Source: Streptomyces sp. NBC_00223 (GTDB taxonomy: Bacteria > Actinomycetota > Actinomycetes > Streptomycetales > Streptomycetaceae). From it: 64,000 bases of DNA. Position 1 is the stretch's first letter. Every line of letters starts with the position of its first letter. The notes beneath the pieces were generated by a model. The model was not told the DNA's origin, did no database searches, and was given only the letters and a program-made list of their open reading frames with translations. The position numbers and the translations under genes were made by a program. Below are positions 23,901 to 34,218 of this stretch, piece after piece. The DNA lies in assembly GCF_036199905.1 (NCBI RefSeq), contig NZ_CP108109.1, positions 7,594,001 through 7,658,000 of the forward strand, written 5' to 3'.

Positions 23901-24579
23901 CGGCGGCGGCGCTCGACCAGCGGGTGCCGGCGTTGCCGTCGACGGCCGCGGAGGCCGGGGTGCCCGCGCTCTCGGCGGAGGAGGCGGTCGCGGTCTTGTT
24001 CAGCGCGGCGTTGGTGGTGCCGCAGCCGGTGCCGGTGCCGCCGGTCGTACCGCCGCTGGTGGTGCCGGTCGAGCCGAAGACCTGGAACTCCCAGAGGGAG
24101 TAGCCGTATCCGGTGGCACGCGCGGTGCCGTACATCCGGACATAACGCCCGGAACCGTTTACGGTCAGATTCTGGACGCCACCGGTGCCGGTCGTGGTGG
24201 AGTAGATGTCGGTCCAGTTCTGGGCGTCGCCCGAGGTCTGGATCTTGAACGATGTGCCGTACGCGGCCTCCCAGTTGAGCGTGACGGACGTGATCGTGTC
24301 CGTGGCGCCGAGGTCGACCTGGAGCCACTGCGGGTCGGCGGCGGCGCTCGACCAGCGGGTGCCGGCGTCGCCGTCGACGGCCGAGGAGGCGGGGGTGCCG
24401 ACGTTCTCGGTGGAGGACGCCGTGGCGGTCTTGCCCTGGGAGAGCAGGGTGTCCGCCGCGTGCGCGGTGCCGCTGGTGGTGGCGACGGCACCGCCCATCG
24501 CGAGGGCGGTCGCCGCCACCAGGGCGACGAGAGGTCTGCGTCGTCTGACGGATCGTAGGAAAACGGGCAGGAGGCTCAT
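20983..24579 (-). CDS. Secreted GH3 glycoside hydrolase with three CBM32 modules
   Basis: A 1198-residue extracellular enzyme. A signal peptide (cleavage near TAHA, residue 41) is followed by three F5/8-type-C/CBM32 domains (about 42-169, 188-314, 346-473), a fibronectin-like segment (about 493-600) and a GH3 catalytic region beginning at DLNKDGTIEPYEDW and running to the end. KHWPGEG carries the conserved KH pair, and D870 in LITTDW is the likely nucleophile. The first two CBM32 domains are almost identical, a recent duplication. GGAG 6 nt upstream favours ATG 24579 over 24585 or 24591. The LacI-type operator overlapping the promoter implies induction by an oligosaccharide. Exo-acting beta-glucosidase activity is likely; the polymer is unknown. 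Confidence 0.88.
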   Translation of the reverse strand: MSLLPVFLRSVRRRRPLVALVAATALAMGGAVATTSGTAHAADTLLSQGKTATASSTENVGTPASSAVDGDAGTRWSSAAADPQWLQVDLGATDTITSVTLNWEAAYGTSFKIQTSGDAQNWTDIYSTTTGTGGVQNLTVNGSGRYVRMYGTARATGYGYSLWEFQVFGSTGTTSGGTTGGTGTGCGTTNAALNKTATASSAESAGTPASAAVDGNAGTRWSSAAADPQWLQVDLGATTSICKVVLNWEAAYGKSFKIQTSGDAQNWTDIYSTTTGTGGVQTLSVNGSGRYIRLYGTARGTGYGYSLWEFAAYTGTSTTGGGDNGGTTTGGTTGGSTGGDGGDFSGSVISAYKPVTASSYEGDNAPAAALDGRTNTRWSSLYTDDQWLNVDLGNIGTISGVVLNWESAYATGYRIEVSDNGTAWTNLYTTTTGKGGVEKLPVTGKGRYVRFHGTARASGYGYSLWEFQVYGTIDNSTATPPLLSGPTKAPATLNQFALSAPADKAMITNTRRPALSWAAVAGAAHYEVWLNISRTDYDFTASGNLLDLYTKVAEPTGTGYTPTWDISDRWTYKWYVVAVSGSGAKTTSNIRTFSVYLPDIEQVNDGVNVINGARDLNKDGTIEPYEDWRLPVGTRVGDLLGRMTLEEKAYQMFYNVQQYPMSGWHFGPAQPADLNNVLLSTAATRLGIPPVSAGDTTAGYQTTYPLQSTLAAGKDYPLDYQLGNMQREEELEVGARGTLSPLAEVGTKVLYPRIQEGGGENADVAAAQLKALVAGLQGGPELNPGSVLATVKHWPGEGAGGEAGIVYDGVTIKYHMIPFRAAMEAGAVNIMPGYAGSSYLDPGGPGAGDSAKILTYLRQNMGYTGLITTDWLPSTAWINAANAGSDVMGGADPGAADFTMASFENQVPLSRINDAVTRILTLKFELGVFDHPYGDPVNGPYRFHQPSYTALANQASRESNTLLKNNGVLPVKLNSGDNIVVAGPRATDSAACCIWSSYFHENYGSLDMLDAIKARAAKAGVNVYQDTGPAPKLAIVNVGEPSYTHATAWVDTQPYLPADQLAVIQNFKNQGIPVVVVLTLPRPIVMSDWNNLADAIVVTYRGGEEVGPATASLLFGDYTPRGHLPWQMPRSLDQVLKPGGGDNPADANEAWDLPYDLGATAAERADIRAKIDAGQTVPTTYGNPLYAYGAGLTSWNAG
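23645..24415 (-). repeat. Duplicated CBM32 coding segments inside the GH3 gene
   Basis: DNA encoding CBM32-1 (about 24075-24415) and CBM32-2 (about 23645-23985) is nearly identical over some 340 bp, including silent positions. A shorter match, around CCAGAGGGAGTAGCCGTATC, also occurs in CBM32-3 near 23185. This is an in-frame tandem module duplication, prone to further recombination. Confidence 0.8.
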
Positions 24580-24697
24580 GTACATCTCCATGGGGGGTGA
24601 AGCCTCGTGCCGACGTGTGGTGCCGTCGTCGGCCAAGCGACGGCGCCACGTCGGCTGCGGGTAGGTCCGACTCTTCGCACGGGGGCCGGATAGGCGG

Positions 24698-24746
24698 CCG
24701 GAGAGCGCTCTCCGGGGAGTGTGTTGGACTGTCTGATCACTGTCAA
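24698..24746 (-). promoter_or_regulatory. GH3 promoter with LacI-type operator
   Basis: On the minus strand TTGACA (24741-24746) and CACACT (24718-24723) are 17 bp apart. Directly downstream, covering the expected transcription start, is the perfect 18-bp palindrome CCGGAGAGCGCTCTCCGG (24698-24715). Its core GAGCGCTC is the core of the cellobiose repressor CebR box TGGGAGCGCTCCCA, so a CebR/BxlR-like LacI repressor is the probable ligand. Confidence 0.8.
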
Positions 24747-24896
24747 CCCCCTGGGATCGCTGTTGTCGGCGTGTCGCCGGCGCGGAAATTCCGGTCGGTG
24801 GGCCCGCGCCGACCGCGCCCGCGCGGCCGCCACGCCCGACGCCGCGACCCCCGCCGAAGGGCGCTCCGGGCCGTCGGACCCGGCGCCCCGGGCGCC

Positions 24897-26054
24897 TTAA
24901 CCGATTCCGCCGGCCCGGCCGTTCCCGCTACTTCCGCCGTTCCCGCCGCGCTGCTTGAGGGCTGCCCGGCGGGCGTGCTCCCGCTCCCACAGCCGCCGGA
25001 GCTTCACCGTCCGCTCGTCCGGTTCGAACGGCCGGTCGTCGTCCTCCTCCTTCCAGCGCCCCTGCTCCTTGAGCTGCCGCACCTGCACCTCGATGGGCGG
25101 ATCGGGGTCGAAGTCGGAGGGCCGCGGGCCCTCGGGCCCGTCGGGGCCGATCCGCATCAGCCGTTCGACCCGGGTGATCCGGAACCGCTGCCCGTCCACG
25201 CTCAGCACGTGGGCGCGTTTGGCGTCGAAGCGGTCGGCCGCCTCCGCGTACCGCGCGCAGACGTCCTCGGGCAGATCGTGGGTGAACGGCGCCATCACCC
25301 GCAGCCACGCGGCCAGGGAGTCCCGGGCGCCCTGCGGGGTGGAGAACGACGAGCCCGGGCTGTGCAGCTTCCACCGCCCGTCGACCCGCTCGGAGACCAG
25401 GAACACCGCGGGCAGCAGCACCCCGCCGGGGTACGCGACCGCCGCCCGCCGGGCATCCTCCGCGATCTCCTCCGGCGCCCCCGGCACCGCGCCGACGAAC
25501 TGCACGAGGTCCAGCTTGAGGATGCCCTCGGAGAGCCCGGTGCCGGTGAACGGGTCGACCAGAAAGCCCTTGGTACGCGACGCCAGCAGATGCGCCTCGC
25601 CCACCTCGCCCGGATCCGGGTCGGAGGGCCGCGGCGGCTCGGGCCCCGCGCTCCCCATCCGGATGAAGTGCGAGGCCCGGACGATCCTGAACCGCTCGCC
25701 CTGGACCCGGATGTCGTCCACCACCGCCCGGTCCATCCGCAGCGCGGCCGCGGCCCAGGCCCGTCGCGCCTTTTCCTGCCCGGCGTCCTCGGCCTCCTTG
25801 GCCCGCCACCTGAAGTGCGAGCCCAGCGAGTCCCGCGCCGCCTGCGGCCGGTTCTCCCCGAACTCGGACAGCTCCCAGCCGCCCGTCTCGTGCTCCCGGG
25901 CGTGGAAGAACTCCCCGACCCCGACCCCCATCAGGTGCGGGTACAGATCCCTGGCCAGCCACGCCTCCTGGTCGGCGAAGGCCGCGATGGGGCTGTCCTG
26001 CGCGGTGACCCGGATGGTGAGATAGGCGGGGACGCTGTCTTCGTAACCACTCAT
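24897..26054 (-). CDS. DUF5954-like protein with internal duplication
   Basis: A 385-residue cytoplasmic protein resembling the Streptomyces DUF5954 family, of unknown function. It contains two related halves: VQGERFRIVRASHFIRMGSAGPE with PPRPSDPDP in the first, and VDGQRFRITRVERLMRIGPDGPE with GPRPSDFDP in the second, each followed by an acidic stretch and a helical segment. The C-terminus is charged and then Gly/Asn-rich. ATG 26054 has a weak ribosome site. It runs in the same direction as the upstream methyltransferase gene. Confidence 0.65.
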   Translation of the reverse strand: MSGYEDSVPAYLTIRVTAQDSPIAAFADQEAWLARDLYPHLMGVGVGEFFHAREHETGGWELSEFGENRPQAARDSLGSHFRWRAKEAEDAGQEKARRAWAAAALRMDRAVVDDIRVQGERFRIVRASHFIRMGSAGPEPPRPSDPDPGEVGEAHLLASRTKGFLVDPFTGTGLSEGILKLDLVQFVGAVPGAPEEIAEDARRAAVAYPGGVLLPAVFLVSERVDGRWKLHSPGSSFSTPQGARDSLAAWLRVMAPFTHDLPEDVCARYAEAADRFDAKRAHVLSVDGQRFRITRVERLMRIGPDGPEGPRPSDFDPDPPIEVQVRQLKEQGRWKEEDDDRPFEPDERTVKLRRLWEREHARRAALKQRGGNGGSSGNGRAGGIG

Positions 26055-26150
26055 GCACCGAATGTGCCCGACCTCACAACGGCACGTCCGGAAAACACCG
26101 TAATCACCACCCGGTCGGGGACCCGGCGGCGGCCGCCGCCCGCGGCGGTG

Positions 26151-26939
26151 TCAGCTCCCGCCGCCGGGCACGGCCCGGATGAGGACGAGCGACCCGTTCA
26201 GGAACGGGGTGCGGCGCAGCGCGCCGTGCCGGGCGTCCCATTCGCCCGAGTTCAGGGCCTCCCGCAGCCGGTCGGTGTACTGCTCGCGCAGGTCCGGCTC
26301 GACCAAGCTCCACGCCGAGCACGCCTGACGGGCGCCGGGGTCGAGCAGCCGCTCCGGACGCGCGTAGTACGCCTCGTTGAAGCCGTCGGCGCAGTCGGCC
26401 GGAATCGGTACGGGCGTCACGGTCGTCCCGCCGCCCAGCGCGTCCGCGATGTCGGCCACCGCCGGATAGCGGCGGGCCTCGGTGTCCAGCACCAGCGGCG
26501 CGTACTCGTACAGCCAGAAGTCGCGGACGAGGGCGGGGTCGCAGGTCAGCACCGCGACCGGGCCGCGGGCCACCCGCCGCATCTCGCGCAGCCCCGCCTT
26601 GGGGTCGCTCCACTGATGGATGCTGAACGTGGTCATCGCCGCGTCGAACTCGCCGTCCGCGAAGGGCAGGTTCTCGGCCACCGCGTCGATGGCGGCGGAC
26701 AGCGCGGGGGAGCGCTGCGCCCGCATCGCCGCCGACGGCTCCACGGCGGTCACCCGCGCGCCGGCCGGTTCGTACGACCCGGCTCCGGCGCCGACGTTGA
26801 GGACGGTCGAGGCCCCGCCCAGCGCCTGCGCGATCACCGCCGCGATACGGGGGTCCGGCTGCCGGTAGTCGGTGTAGCCGGCGCCGATCGTGCCGTAGTC
26901 CGCGTCTCCCGCGCTGCCGTCCTCGCCGCGTTCGCTCAT
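26151..26939 (-). CDS. Class I SAM-dependent methyltransferase
   Basis: A 262-residue small-molecule methyltransferase of the Methyltransf_11 type. It has a degenerate motif I TVLNVGAGAGSYEP, an acidic end of strand 2 (TAVEPSAAM), ENLPFADGEFDAAMTTFSIHQW as motif II/III and REMRRVARGPVAVLTCDPA after it. ATG 26939 follows AGGG. It is divergent from a PP2C phosphatase gene. Substrate unknown. Confidence 0.85.
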   Translation of the reverse strand: MSERGEDGSAGDADYGTIGAGYTDYRQPDPRIAAVIAQALGGASTVLNVGAGAGSYEPAGARVTAVEPSAAMRAQRSPALSAAIDAVAENLPFADGEFDAAMTTFSIHQWSDPKAGLREMRRVARGPVAVLTCDPALVRDFWLYEYAPLVLDTEARRYPAVADIADALGGGTTVTPVPIPADCADGFNEAYYARPERLLDPGARQACSAWSLVEPDLREQYTDRLREALNSGEWDARHGALRRTPFLNGSLVLIRAVPGGGS

Positions 26940-27120
26940 GGCTTCGACCCTATCGAAACGCTCTCGCGGGCCCGGCCGGGTTTCCGTGGGCCCCTGTGTC
27001 CCGGGCTCCGCGCAACGTCGTCGGCAGAATTCTCGAACGGCGGAAGGCCGCCGATCGTGTGACCATGTGAACAGTGCTTCTCGACACGAGTTCTCCATGG
27101 TCAGGGGCGCTGGAGGTGCC

Positions 27121-28467
27121 ATGACGACGACAGGCGGGGTCGAGTTCCCCGGCGGGACGCGTGCGGACGGGCTGCCGGCCGTGCTCTCCGACCCGCGGCG
27201 GCTCGCGGCCGTGGAGGCGACGGGACTGCTGGGCACGGGCCCCGAGCAGGCTTTCGACGACCTGGCGAACCTCGCCGCCGCGGTGACGGGCTGCCGCCGG
27301 GCGTTCATCACGCTCGTGGACGACGCGCGCTCGTTCTGGAAGTCGTGCGTCGGCTCGCAGATCTCCGGGCCCGCCGACCGGATCAGTCCCATCCGGGACA
27401 ACTTCTGCTACTTCGTGGTCGGGCTCGCCGAGCCCTTCGTGGTCGAGGACGTGGCCGCCGACCCGCGTACCCGCGAGCATCCCTCGGTGGGGCCGATGAA
27501 GATCGGCGCCTGGGCGGGCTGGCCGGTGGTGGCGCCCGGCGGCGAGATCCTGGGCACCTTCTGCGTCGTGGACGAGAACCCGCGCGAGTGGCACCCCGAC
27601 GAGCTGGCCACGCTGTCGACGCTGGCGCGCTCGGTGGCCAACGAGATCCATCTGCGGCAGTCGCTGGCCGCCTCGCAGAGCGCCCTGGAGACCGCCACGA
27701 TCCTCGCCCGCAGCCTCCAGGACAGCCTGCTGCCGCCCCGGCTGAGCAAGGTGCCCGGGGTGGACGCGGCCGCGTCCTATCTGCCGGCGGCCGGCGGCTC
27801 GACCGTCGTCGGCGACTTCTACGACCTCTTCCACGCGCACGGCCGCCGCTGGTGCACGGTCATGGGCGACGTGTGCGGCAAGGGCGTCGAGGCGGCCAAG
27901 GTCACCGCGCTGGCCCGCTACACGCTGCGGGCCGAGGCGACCCAGCACGACTCGCCGGCGACCGTACTGGAACGCCTCAACGCCGCGCTGCTCTCCCAGC
28001 GCGGCGGTGAACGGTTCGTGACCGCCGTGTACGCCACCTTCAGCACGACCTCTTCCGGGGTGGCCGGGCGGCTGTGCCTGGCCGGTCACCCGCACGCGCT
28101 GCTGCGGCGGGCCGACGGCCGGGTGCGGCGGGTGGGGACCCGGGGCACGCTGCTCGGCGTGCTCGCCGATGTGAGCCTGACCGACGTGAGGTTCCGGCTC
28201 GCGCCGGGCGACACGCTGCTGCTCTACACCGACGGCGCCACCGAGGCCCGCGCGCGGCGGGTCCCCGGGGCCAGGATGCCGCGCCCGATGTTCGGTGAGG
28301 ACCGGCTCTCGGCGGTTCTCACCGAGTGCCGTGGGCTGGACGCCGCGGGCATTATCGAGCGGGTGGAGCGGGCGGTCGCCGCGCACACGGGCGACTGGGC
28401 CGCCGACGATACGGCGCTTCTCGCGTTGCGCGTGCCGCAGGAGTCGCTGACGCTCCCGGGGGACTGA
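27121..28467 (+). CDS. GAF-domain PP2C (SpoIIE/RsbU-type) serine phosphatase
   Basis: A 448-residue signalling phosphatase. Residues about 40-180 are a GAF sensor (FDDLANLAAAVTGC, IRDNFCYFVV, GWPVVAPGGEILGTFCVVD). Residues about 205-440 are the SpoIIE-type PP2C domain, with metal-binding VVGDFYDLF, GDVCGKGVEAA and LLLYTDGATEAR and the final DDTALLALRV. It should dephosphorylate an anti-sigma-factor antagonist, releasing a sigma factor under stress. GGAGGTG immediately precedes ATG 27121. No anti-sigma gene is adjacent, so the partner is encoded elsewhere. Confidence 0.9.
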   Translation: MTTTGGVEFPGGTRADGLPAVLSDPRRLAAVEATGLLGTGPEQAFDDLANLAAAVTGCRRAFITLVDDARSFWKSCVGSQISGPADRISPIRDNFCYFVVGLAEPFVVEDVAADPRTREHPSVGPMKIGAWAGWPVVAPGGEILGTFCVVDENPREWHPDELATLSTLARSVANEIHLRQSLAASQSALETATILARSLQDSLLPPRLSKVPGVDAAASYLPAAGGSTVVGDFYDLFHAHGRRWCTVMGDVCGKGVEAAKVTALARYTLRAEATQHDSPATVLERLNAALLSQRGGERFVTAVYATFSTTSSGVAGRLCLAGHPHALLRRADGRVRRVGTRGTLLGVLADVSLTDVRFRLAPGDTLLLYTDGATEARARRVPGARMPRPMFGEDRLSAVLTECRGLDAAGIIERVERAVAAHTGDWAADDTALLALRVPQESLTLPGD

Positions 28468-28572
28468 TCGCCTCCGGCGGGGGTTTCGGCCGGGAGCCGC
28501 GCCCGCGGGGCGCCTCGGGCGCCGAACGTGAGACTTGACCGGTTCACCACGGTCGGGTGGGCCGGCCCATGC

Positions 28573-28866
28573 CCGTCGGCCGAGCCCCTTGCGGTCGTTT
28601 CCGGGTCTACCGGCGGGTGTGTGGCTGGTCGCGCAGTTCCTCGCGCCCCTTGGGGCCCAGCCCTTTGCGGTTGTTTTCCGGGCCGCCGGGGGGTGTGTGG
28701 TTGCTCGCGCAGTTCCTCCCCCAGGCTTCGCCCGGGGGTGCCCCCAGCGCCTTCTTTGGGGCCCAGCCCCTTGCAGTCGTTTTCCGGGCCGCCGGTGCGT
28801 GTGTGGTTGCGCGCGCAGTTCCTTCCCCAGGCTTCGCCCGGGGGTGCCTCAGCGCCCCTTTCGGGG
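28573..28866. repeat. Three-copy interspersed GC-rich repeat array
   Basis: Three imperfect copies start near 28573, 28658 and 28762 (about 85 then 105 bp apart). Each has GCCCCTTGCGGTCGTTTTCC-like sequence, a GTGTGTGG...GCGCAGTTCCT core, and GCGCCCCTT...GGGG. Copies 2 and 3 also contain the hairpin CCCCAGGCTTCGCCCGGGG. The core is shared with a second array at 59533-59760, and such elements are common between Streptomyces genes. The last copy abuts the kdpD stop codon. Confidence 0.8.
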
Positions 28867-31419
28867 TCACGGGGGTGGGGGGAGGGAGAGGACCATCGTC
28901 AGGCCGCCGCCTGGGGTGTCTTCCGGGGTCAGCGTGCCGTGCATCGCCTCCGTGAGGCCGCGGGCCAGGGCGAGGCCCAGGCCGAGGCCGGCGGCGTTGT
29001 CCGTGTCGCCGGTCCGCTGGAAGGGCGCGAAGGCCCGCTCGCGGCCGGCGGCCGGCAGACCGGGCCCGCGGTCGACGACCCGCAGCTCCACCCGCCCGGC
29101 CAGCGCGCTCGCGCTGACCAGCACCGACCGCCCGGCCGGCGTGTACCGCACGGCGTTGGTCACGAGATTGGCGATCACCCGCTCCAGCAGCGGCGGATCG
29201 GCCCACACGGCCGGTACGTCCGCCAGGCCGCGTACCTCCACCGGGGCCGCGTCCGCCGGCAGCGCGTCCAGCGCGGCCGGCAGCACCTCCGACAGTGACG
29301 CGGCCCGCATCGCCGGGGTCAGCGCCCCGGCCTGCAACCGGCTCATGTCCAGCAGATTGTCCACCAGCCGGCTGAGCCGGGCCATCGACTCCTCGGCGGT
29401 GGCGAGCAGTTCCTCCCGGTCCTCCGGGCTGAACTCCACCTCGCGGCTGCGCAGCGAGCTGATCGCCGCCCAGCCGCCCGCCAGCGGGGTGCGCAGATCG
29501 TGGCTGACCGCGGCGAGCAGCGCCGTACGCAGCCGGTCGGCCGCCTTGACCGGCTCCACCTCGGCCGCCGCCTCCGCCAGCCGGGCCCGCTCCACCGCGG
29601 CGGTGACATGCGCGGCGAAGGCGGCCAGGATCCGGCGCTCGGATGCGGGCAGCGTACGGCCGCGCAGCACCAGGTAGGGCCCGTCGCCCGCCTGTACGGC
29701 GCCCTCGTCGTCGACCGGCCGCTCGGACAGTTCGGCGCTCTCCATGCCGAATGTCTCCCGCGCCCGTTCCAGCAGCGCGGGTATCGCCCCCTCGCCGCGC
29801 ACGATGCTGCCGGCCAGCGAGGACAGTGTCTCCGCCTCGGCCGTCGCGCGGGCGGCCCGCCGCGACAGCCGCAGCCAGCGGTCCACGACGGCCGCGACCG
29901 TACCGGCCACCGTCACGAACACCACCAGCGCCAGGATGTTGTTGGGCTCGGCGATCGTGAACCGGCCGACCGGCGGGATGAAGTAGTAGTTGAGCAGCAG
30001 CGACGCCGTCAGCGAGGCGACCACCGCGGAGGCCACCCCGCCGACGCACGCCACACCCACCACCGTCATCAGATACAGCAGCGACTCGCTGGTGAGGTTG
30101 AGGCTGCCGCGCAGCCCGTCCAGGACGAAGGTGAGCGCGACCGGCAGCAGCAGCCCGGCCACCGGACCGGCGATCAGCCGGGCGGTGCTCAGGGTACGGC
30201 GGCGCGAGGGCGGCAGCCGGCCGCCGCCCGCCCGCTCGTGCGTGACCATGTGGACGTCGATGTCCCCCGACCGCGCCACGGCGGTCTCGCCGATGCCGCG
30301 CCCGGTCACGAAGCGCTCAAGACGGGTGCGCCGGCTGGTGCCGAGCACCAGCTGCGTGGCGTTCTCCGCGTGCGCGAACTCCACCAGCGCGGTCGCGACG
30401 TCGTCGCCGACCACCGAGTGGTAACTGCCGCCCAGGCGTTCCACCAGCTCCCGCTGCCTGGCCAGGGCGGCGGGAGAGGAACCGGTGGCCAGGCCGTCAC
30501 TGCGGGCGATGTGCACGGCCAGCAGATCGCCGCCCGCCGCCCGGTCGGCGATCCTCGCGGCCCGCCGGATCAGGGTGTCGCCCTCGGGCCCGCCGGTCAG
30601 CGCGACCACGACCCGCTCCCGGGTCTCCCACACCCCCGCTATCCCGTGCTCGGAGCGGTAGCGGTGCAGCGCCTCGTCCACCCGCCCGGCCACCCACAGC
30701 AGCGCCAGCTCCCGCAGCGCGGTCAGATTGCCCACCCGGAAGTAGTGCGACAGGGCCGCGTCCACCTTCTCCGGCGCGTAGACGTTGCCGTGCGCCATCC
30801 GGCGGCGCAGCGCCTCCGCGGGCATGTCCACCAGCTCGATCTGATGGGCGCGGCGGACCACTTCGTCCGGTACGGTCTCGCGCTGCGGCACCCCCGTGAT
30901 CTTCTCGACCACGTCGGTGACGGACTCAAGGTGCTGGATGTTGACCGTGGTCACGACATCGATCCCGGCCGCCAGCAGCTCTTCCACGTCCTGCCAGCGC
31001 TTGGTGTGGGCGCCGCCGGGGACATTGGTGTGGGCGAGCTCGTCCACCAGCGCCACGCCGGGCCGGCGGGCGAGGACCGCGTCGAGGTCCAGCTCGCCGA
31101 ACCGGCCGCCGCGGTAGGCGCGTTCGGCGCGCGGCAGCACTTCCAGCCCGGCGAGCATGTCCTCCGTGTGCGGCCGCTGATGGCACTCCACGAAGGCCAC
31201 CACCACGTCGGTGCCGCGCCCGGCCCGCCGCCGCCCCTCGTCGAGCATGCGGTACGTCTTGCCGACGCCGGGCGCGGCACCGAGGAAGACCTTGAGCCGC
31301 CCGGGCCGCGCCTCCCCGCCGGACGTTTCCGCCCGGCGGCCGCCGACGGGCCGCGTCTTCCCGCCGCCGGACCCGCCGTACGGCTCGGCCTCTTCGTCCC
31401 ACCCGCCGTTCGTCGTCAC
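28867..31419 (-). CDS. kdpD: KdpD osmosensitive K+ sensor histidine kinase
   Basis: An 850-residue kinase. The N-terminal KdpD domain has Walker A GAAPGVGKT and VALVDELAHTNVPG, then comes a universal-stress-like domain (about 245-370), about four membrane helices (about 400-510), a GAF-like region, HisKA with the phospho-accepting His in AVSHDLRTPLAGG, and HATPase (NLVTNAVRYTP, GLGLGLALARGL). It would sense low K+ or turgor and phosphorylate KdpE. GTG 31419 overlaps the kdpC stop by 4 nt (GTGA), so translation is coupled. No kdpE follows; a repeat array and a convergent gene occupy the place. Confidence 0.95.
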   Translation of the reverse strand: MTTNGGWDEEAEPYGGSGGGKTRPVGGRRAETSGGEARPGRLKVFLGAAPGVGKTYRMLDEGRRRAGRGTDVVVAFVECHQRPHTEDMLAGLEVLPRAERAYRGGRFGELDLDAVLARRPGVALVDELAHTNVPGGAHTKRWQDVEELLAAGIDVVTTVNIQHLESVTDVVEKITGVPQRETVPDEVVRRAHQIELVDMPAEALRRRMAHGNVYAPEKVDAALSHYFRVGNLTALRELALLWVAGRVDEALHRYRSEHGIAGVWETRERVVVALTGGPEGDTLIRRAARIADRAAGGDLLAVHIARSDGLATGSSPAALARQRELVERLGGSYHSVVGDDVATALVEFAHAENATQLVLGTSRRTRLERFVTGRGIGETAVARSGDIDVHMVTHERAGGGRLPPSRRRTLSTARLIAGPVAGLLLPVALTFVLDGLRGSLNLTSESLLYLMTVVGVACVGGVASAVVASLTASLLLNYYFIPPVGRFTIAEPNNILALVVFVTVAGTVAAVVDRWLRLSRRAARATAEAETLSSLAGSIVRGEGAIPALLERARETFGMESAELSERPVDDEGAVQAGDGPYLVLRGRTLPASERRILAAFAAHVTAAVERARLAEAAAEVEPVKAADRLRTALLAAVSHDLRTPLAGGWAAISSLRSREVEFSPEDREELLATAEESMARLSRLVDNLLDMSRLQAGALTPAMRAASLSEVLPAALDALPADAAPVEVRGLADVPAVWADPPLLERVIANLVTNAVRYTPAGRSVLVSASALAGRVELRVVDRGPGLPAAGRERAFAPFQRTGDTDNAAGLGLGLALARGLTEAMHGTLTPEDTPGGGLTMVLSLPPPP

Positions 31420-32045
31420 CTGAGGTCGGCCAGGGCGAGGTTGAGGTCGAGGACGTCGACGGCCTGCGCGCCCAGGAATCCCAGGGTCCGGCCCTGTACG
31501 TGTGCGGCCACCAGCCGGTGGACCCGGTCCTGCGGCAGGCCGCGGGCCTTGGCCACCCGGGCGACCTGCTCGTACGCGTAGGCCGGCGAGATGTCCGGGT
31601 CGAGGCCCGAGCCGCTGGCCGTCACCGCGTCGGCCGGCACCCGCTCCGGCGCGACACCGTCGAACGCGGCGATCGCCTTGCGGCGCTGCTCGACGGCCGC
31701 CACCAGGTCACGGCTGTTGGGCCCGAGGTTGGAGGCTCCCGAGGCCAGCGGGTCGTACGATCCCGCCGACGGCCGCGGCTGGAACCACTTGGGGTCGGGC
31801 CTGGCCGCCTCCTGGGGGTCGCCGGGGTCCTTCTTCGGCAGGTCGAAGGTCTGGCCGATCAGGCTGGAGCCGACGGTCCGGCCATCCCGGGTGACCTGCG
31901 AGCCGTTGGCCCGGTGGCCGAACGCGGCCTGGGCGACGCCGGTCACCGCCAGCGGGTAGAGGACACCGGTGACCACCGTGAGGACGAGCAGGACACGCAG
32001 GGCCGACAGATGCCGGCGCAGCGCGGTCGTGAGGTTGTGGGACAT
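31416..32045 (-). CDS. kdpC: KdpC, K+-transporting ATPase chaperone subunit
   Basis: A 209-residue single-span subunit that stabilises ATP binding by KdpB. It has one N-terminal membrane helix (LRVLLVLTVVTGVLYPLAVTG), the conserved GSSLIGQTF, WFQPRPSAG and the C-terminal NLALADL end. ATG 32045 lies 28 nt after kdpB. Its stop overlaps the kdpD start by 4 nt. Confidence 0.95.
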   Translation of the reverse strand: MSHNLTTALRRHLSALRVLLVLTVVTGVLYPLAVTGVAQAAFGHRANGSQVTRDGRTVGSSLIGQTFDLPKKDPGDPQEAARPDPKWFQPRPSAGSYDPLASGASNLGPNSRDLVAAVEQRRKAIAAFDGVAPERVPADAVTASGSGLDPDISPAYAYEQVARVAKARGLPQDRVHRLVAAHVQGRTLGFLGAQAVDVLDLNLALADLR

Positions 32046-32073
32046 GTGACGCGCCTTCCTTCCGTCGCGCCGG

Positions 32074-34217
<2,144 letters not shown>

Positions 34218-34218
<1 letters not shown>

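Noticed and set aside
20719..24558. A 1279-codon open frame antisense to the GH3 gene, and similar long antisense frames at 14147-16855, 42505-45684 and 46050-48386
   Set aside because: They are Arg/Gly/Val-rich, lack domains and ribosome sites, and mirror genes with clear families; long antisense frames are expected at this GC content.
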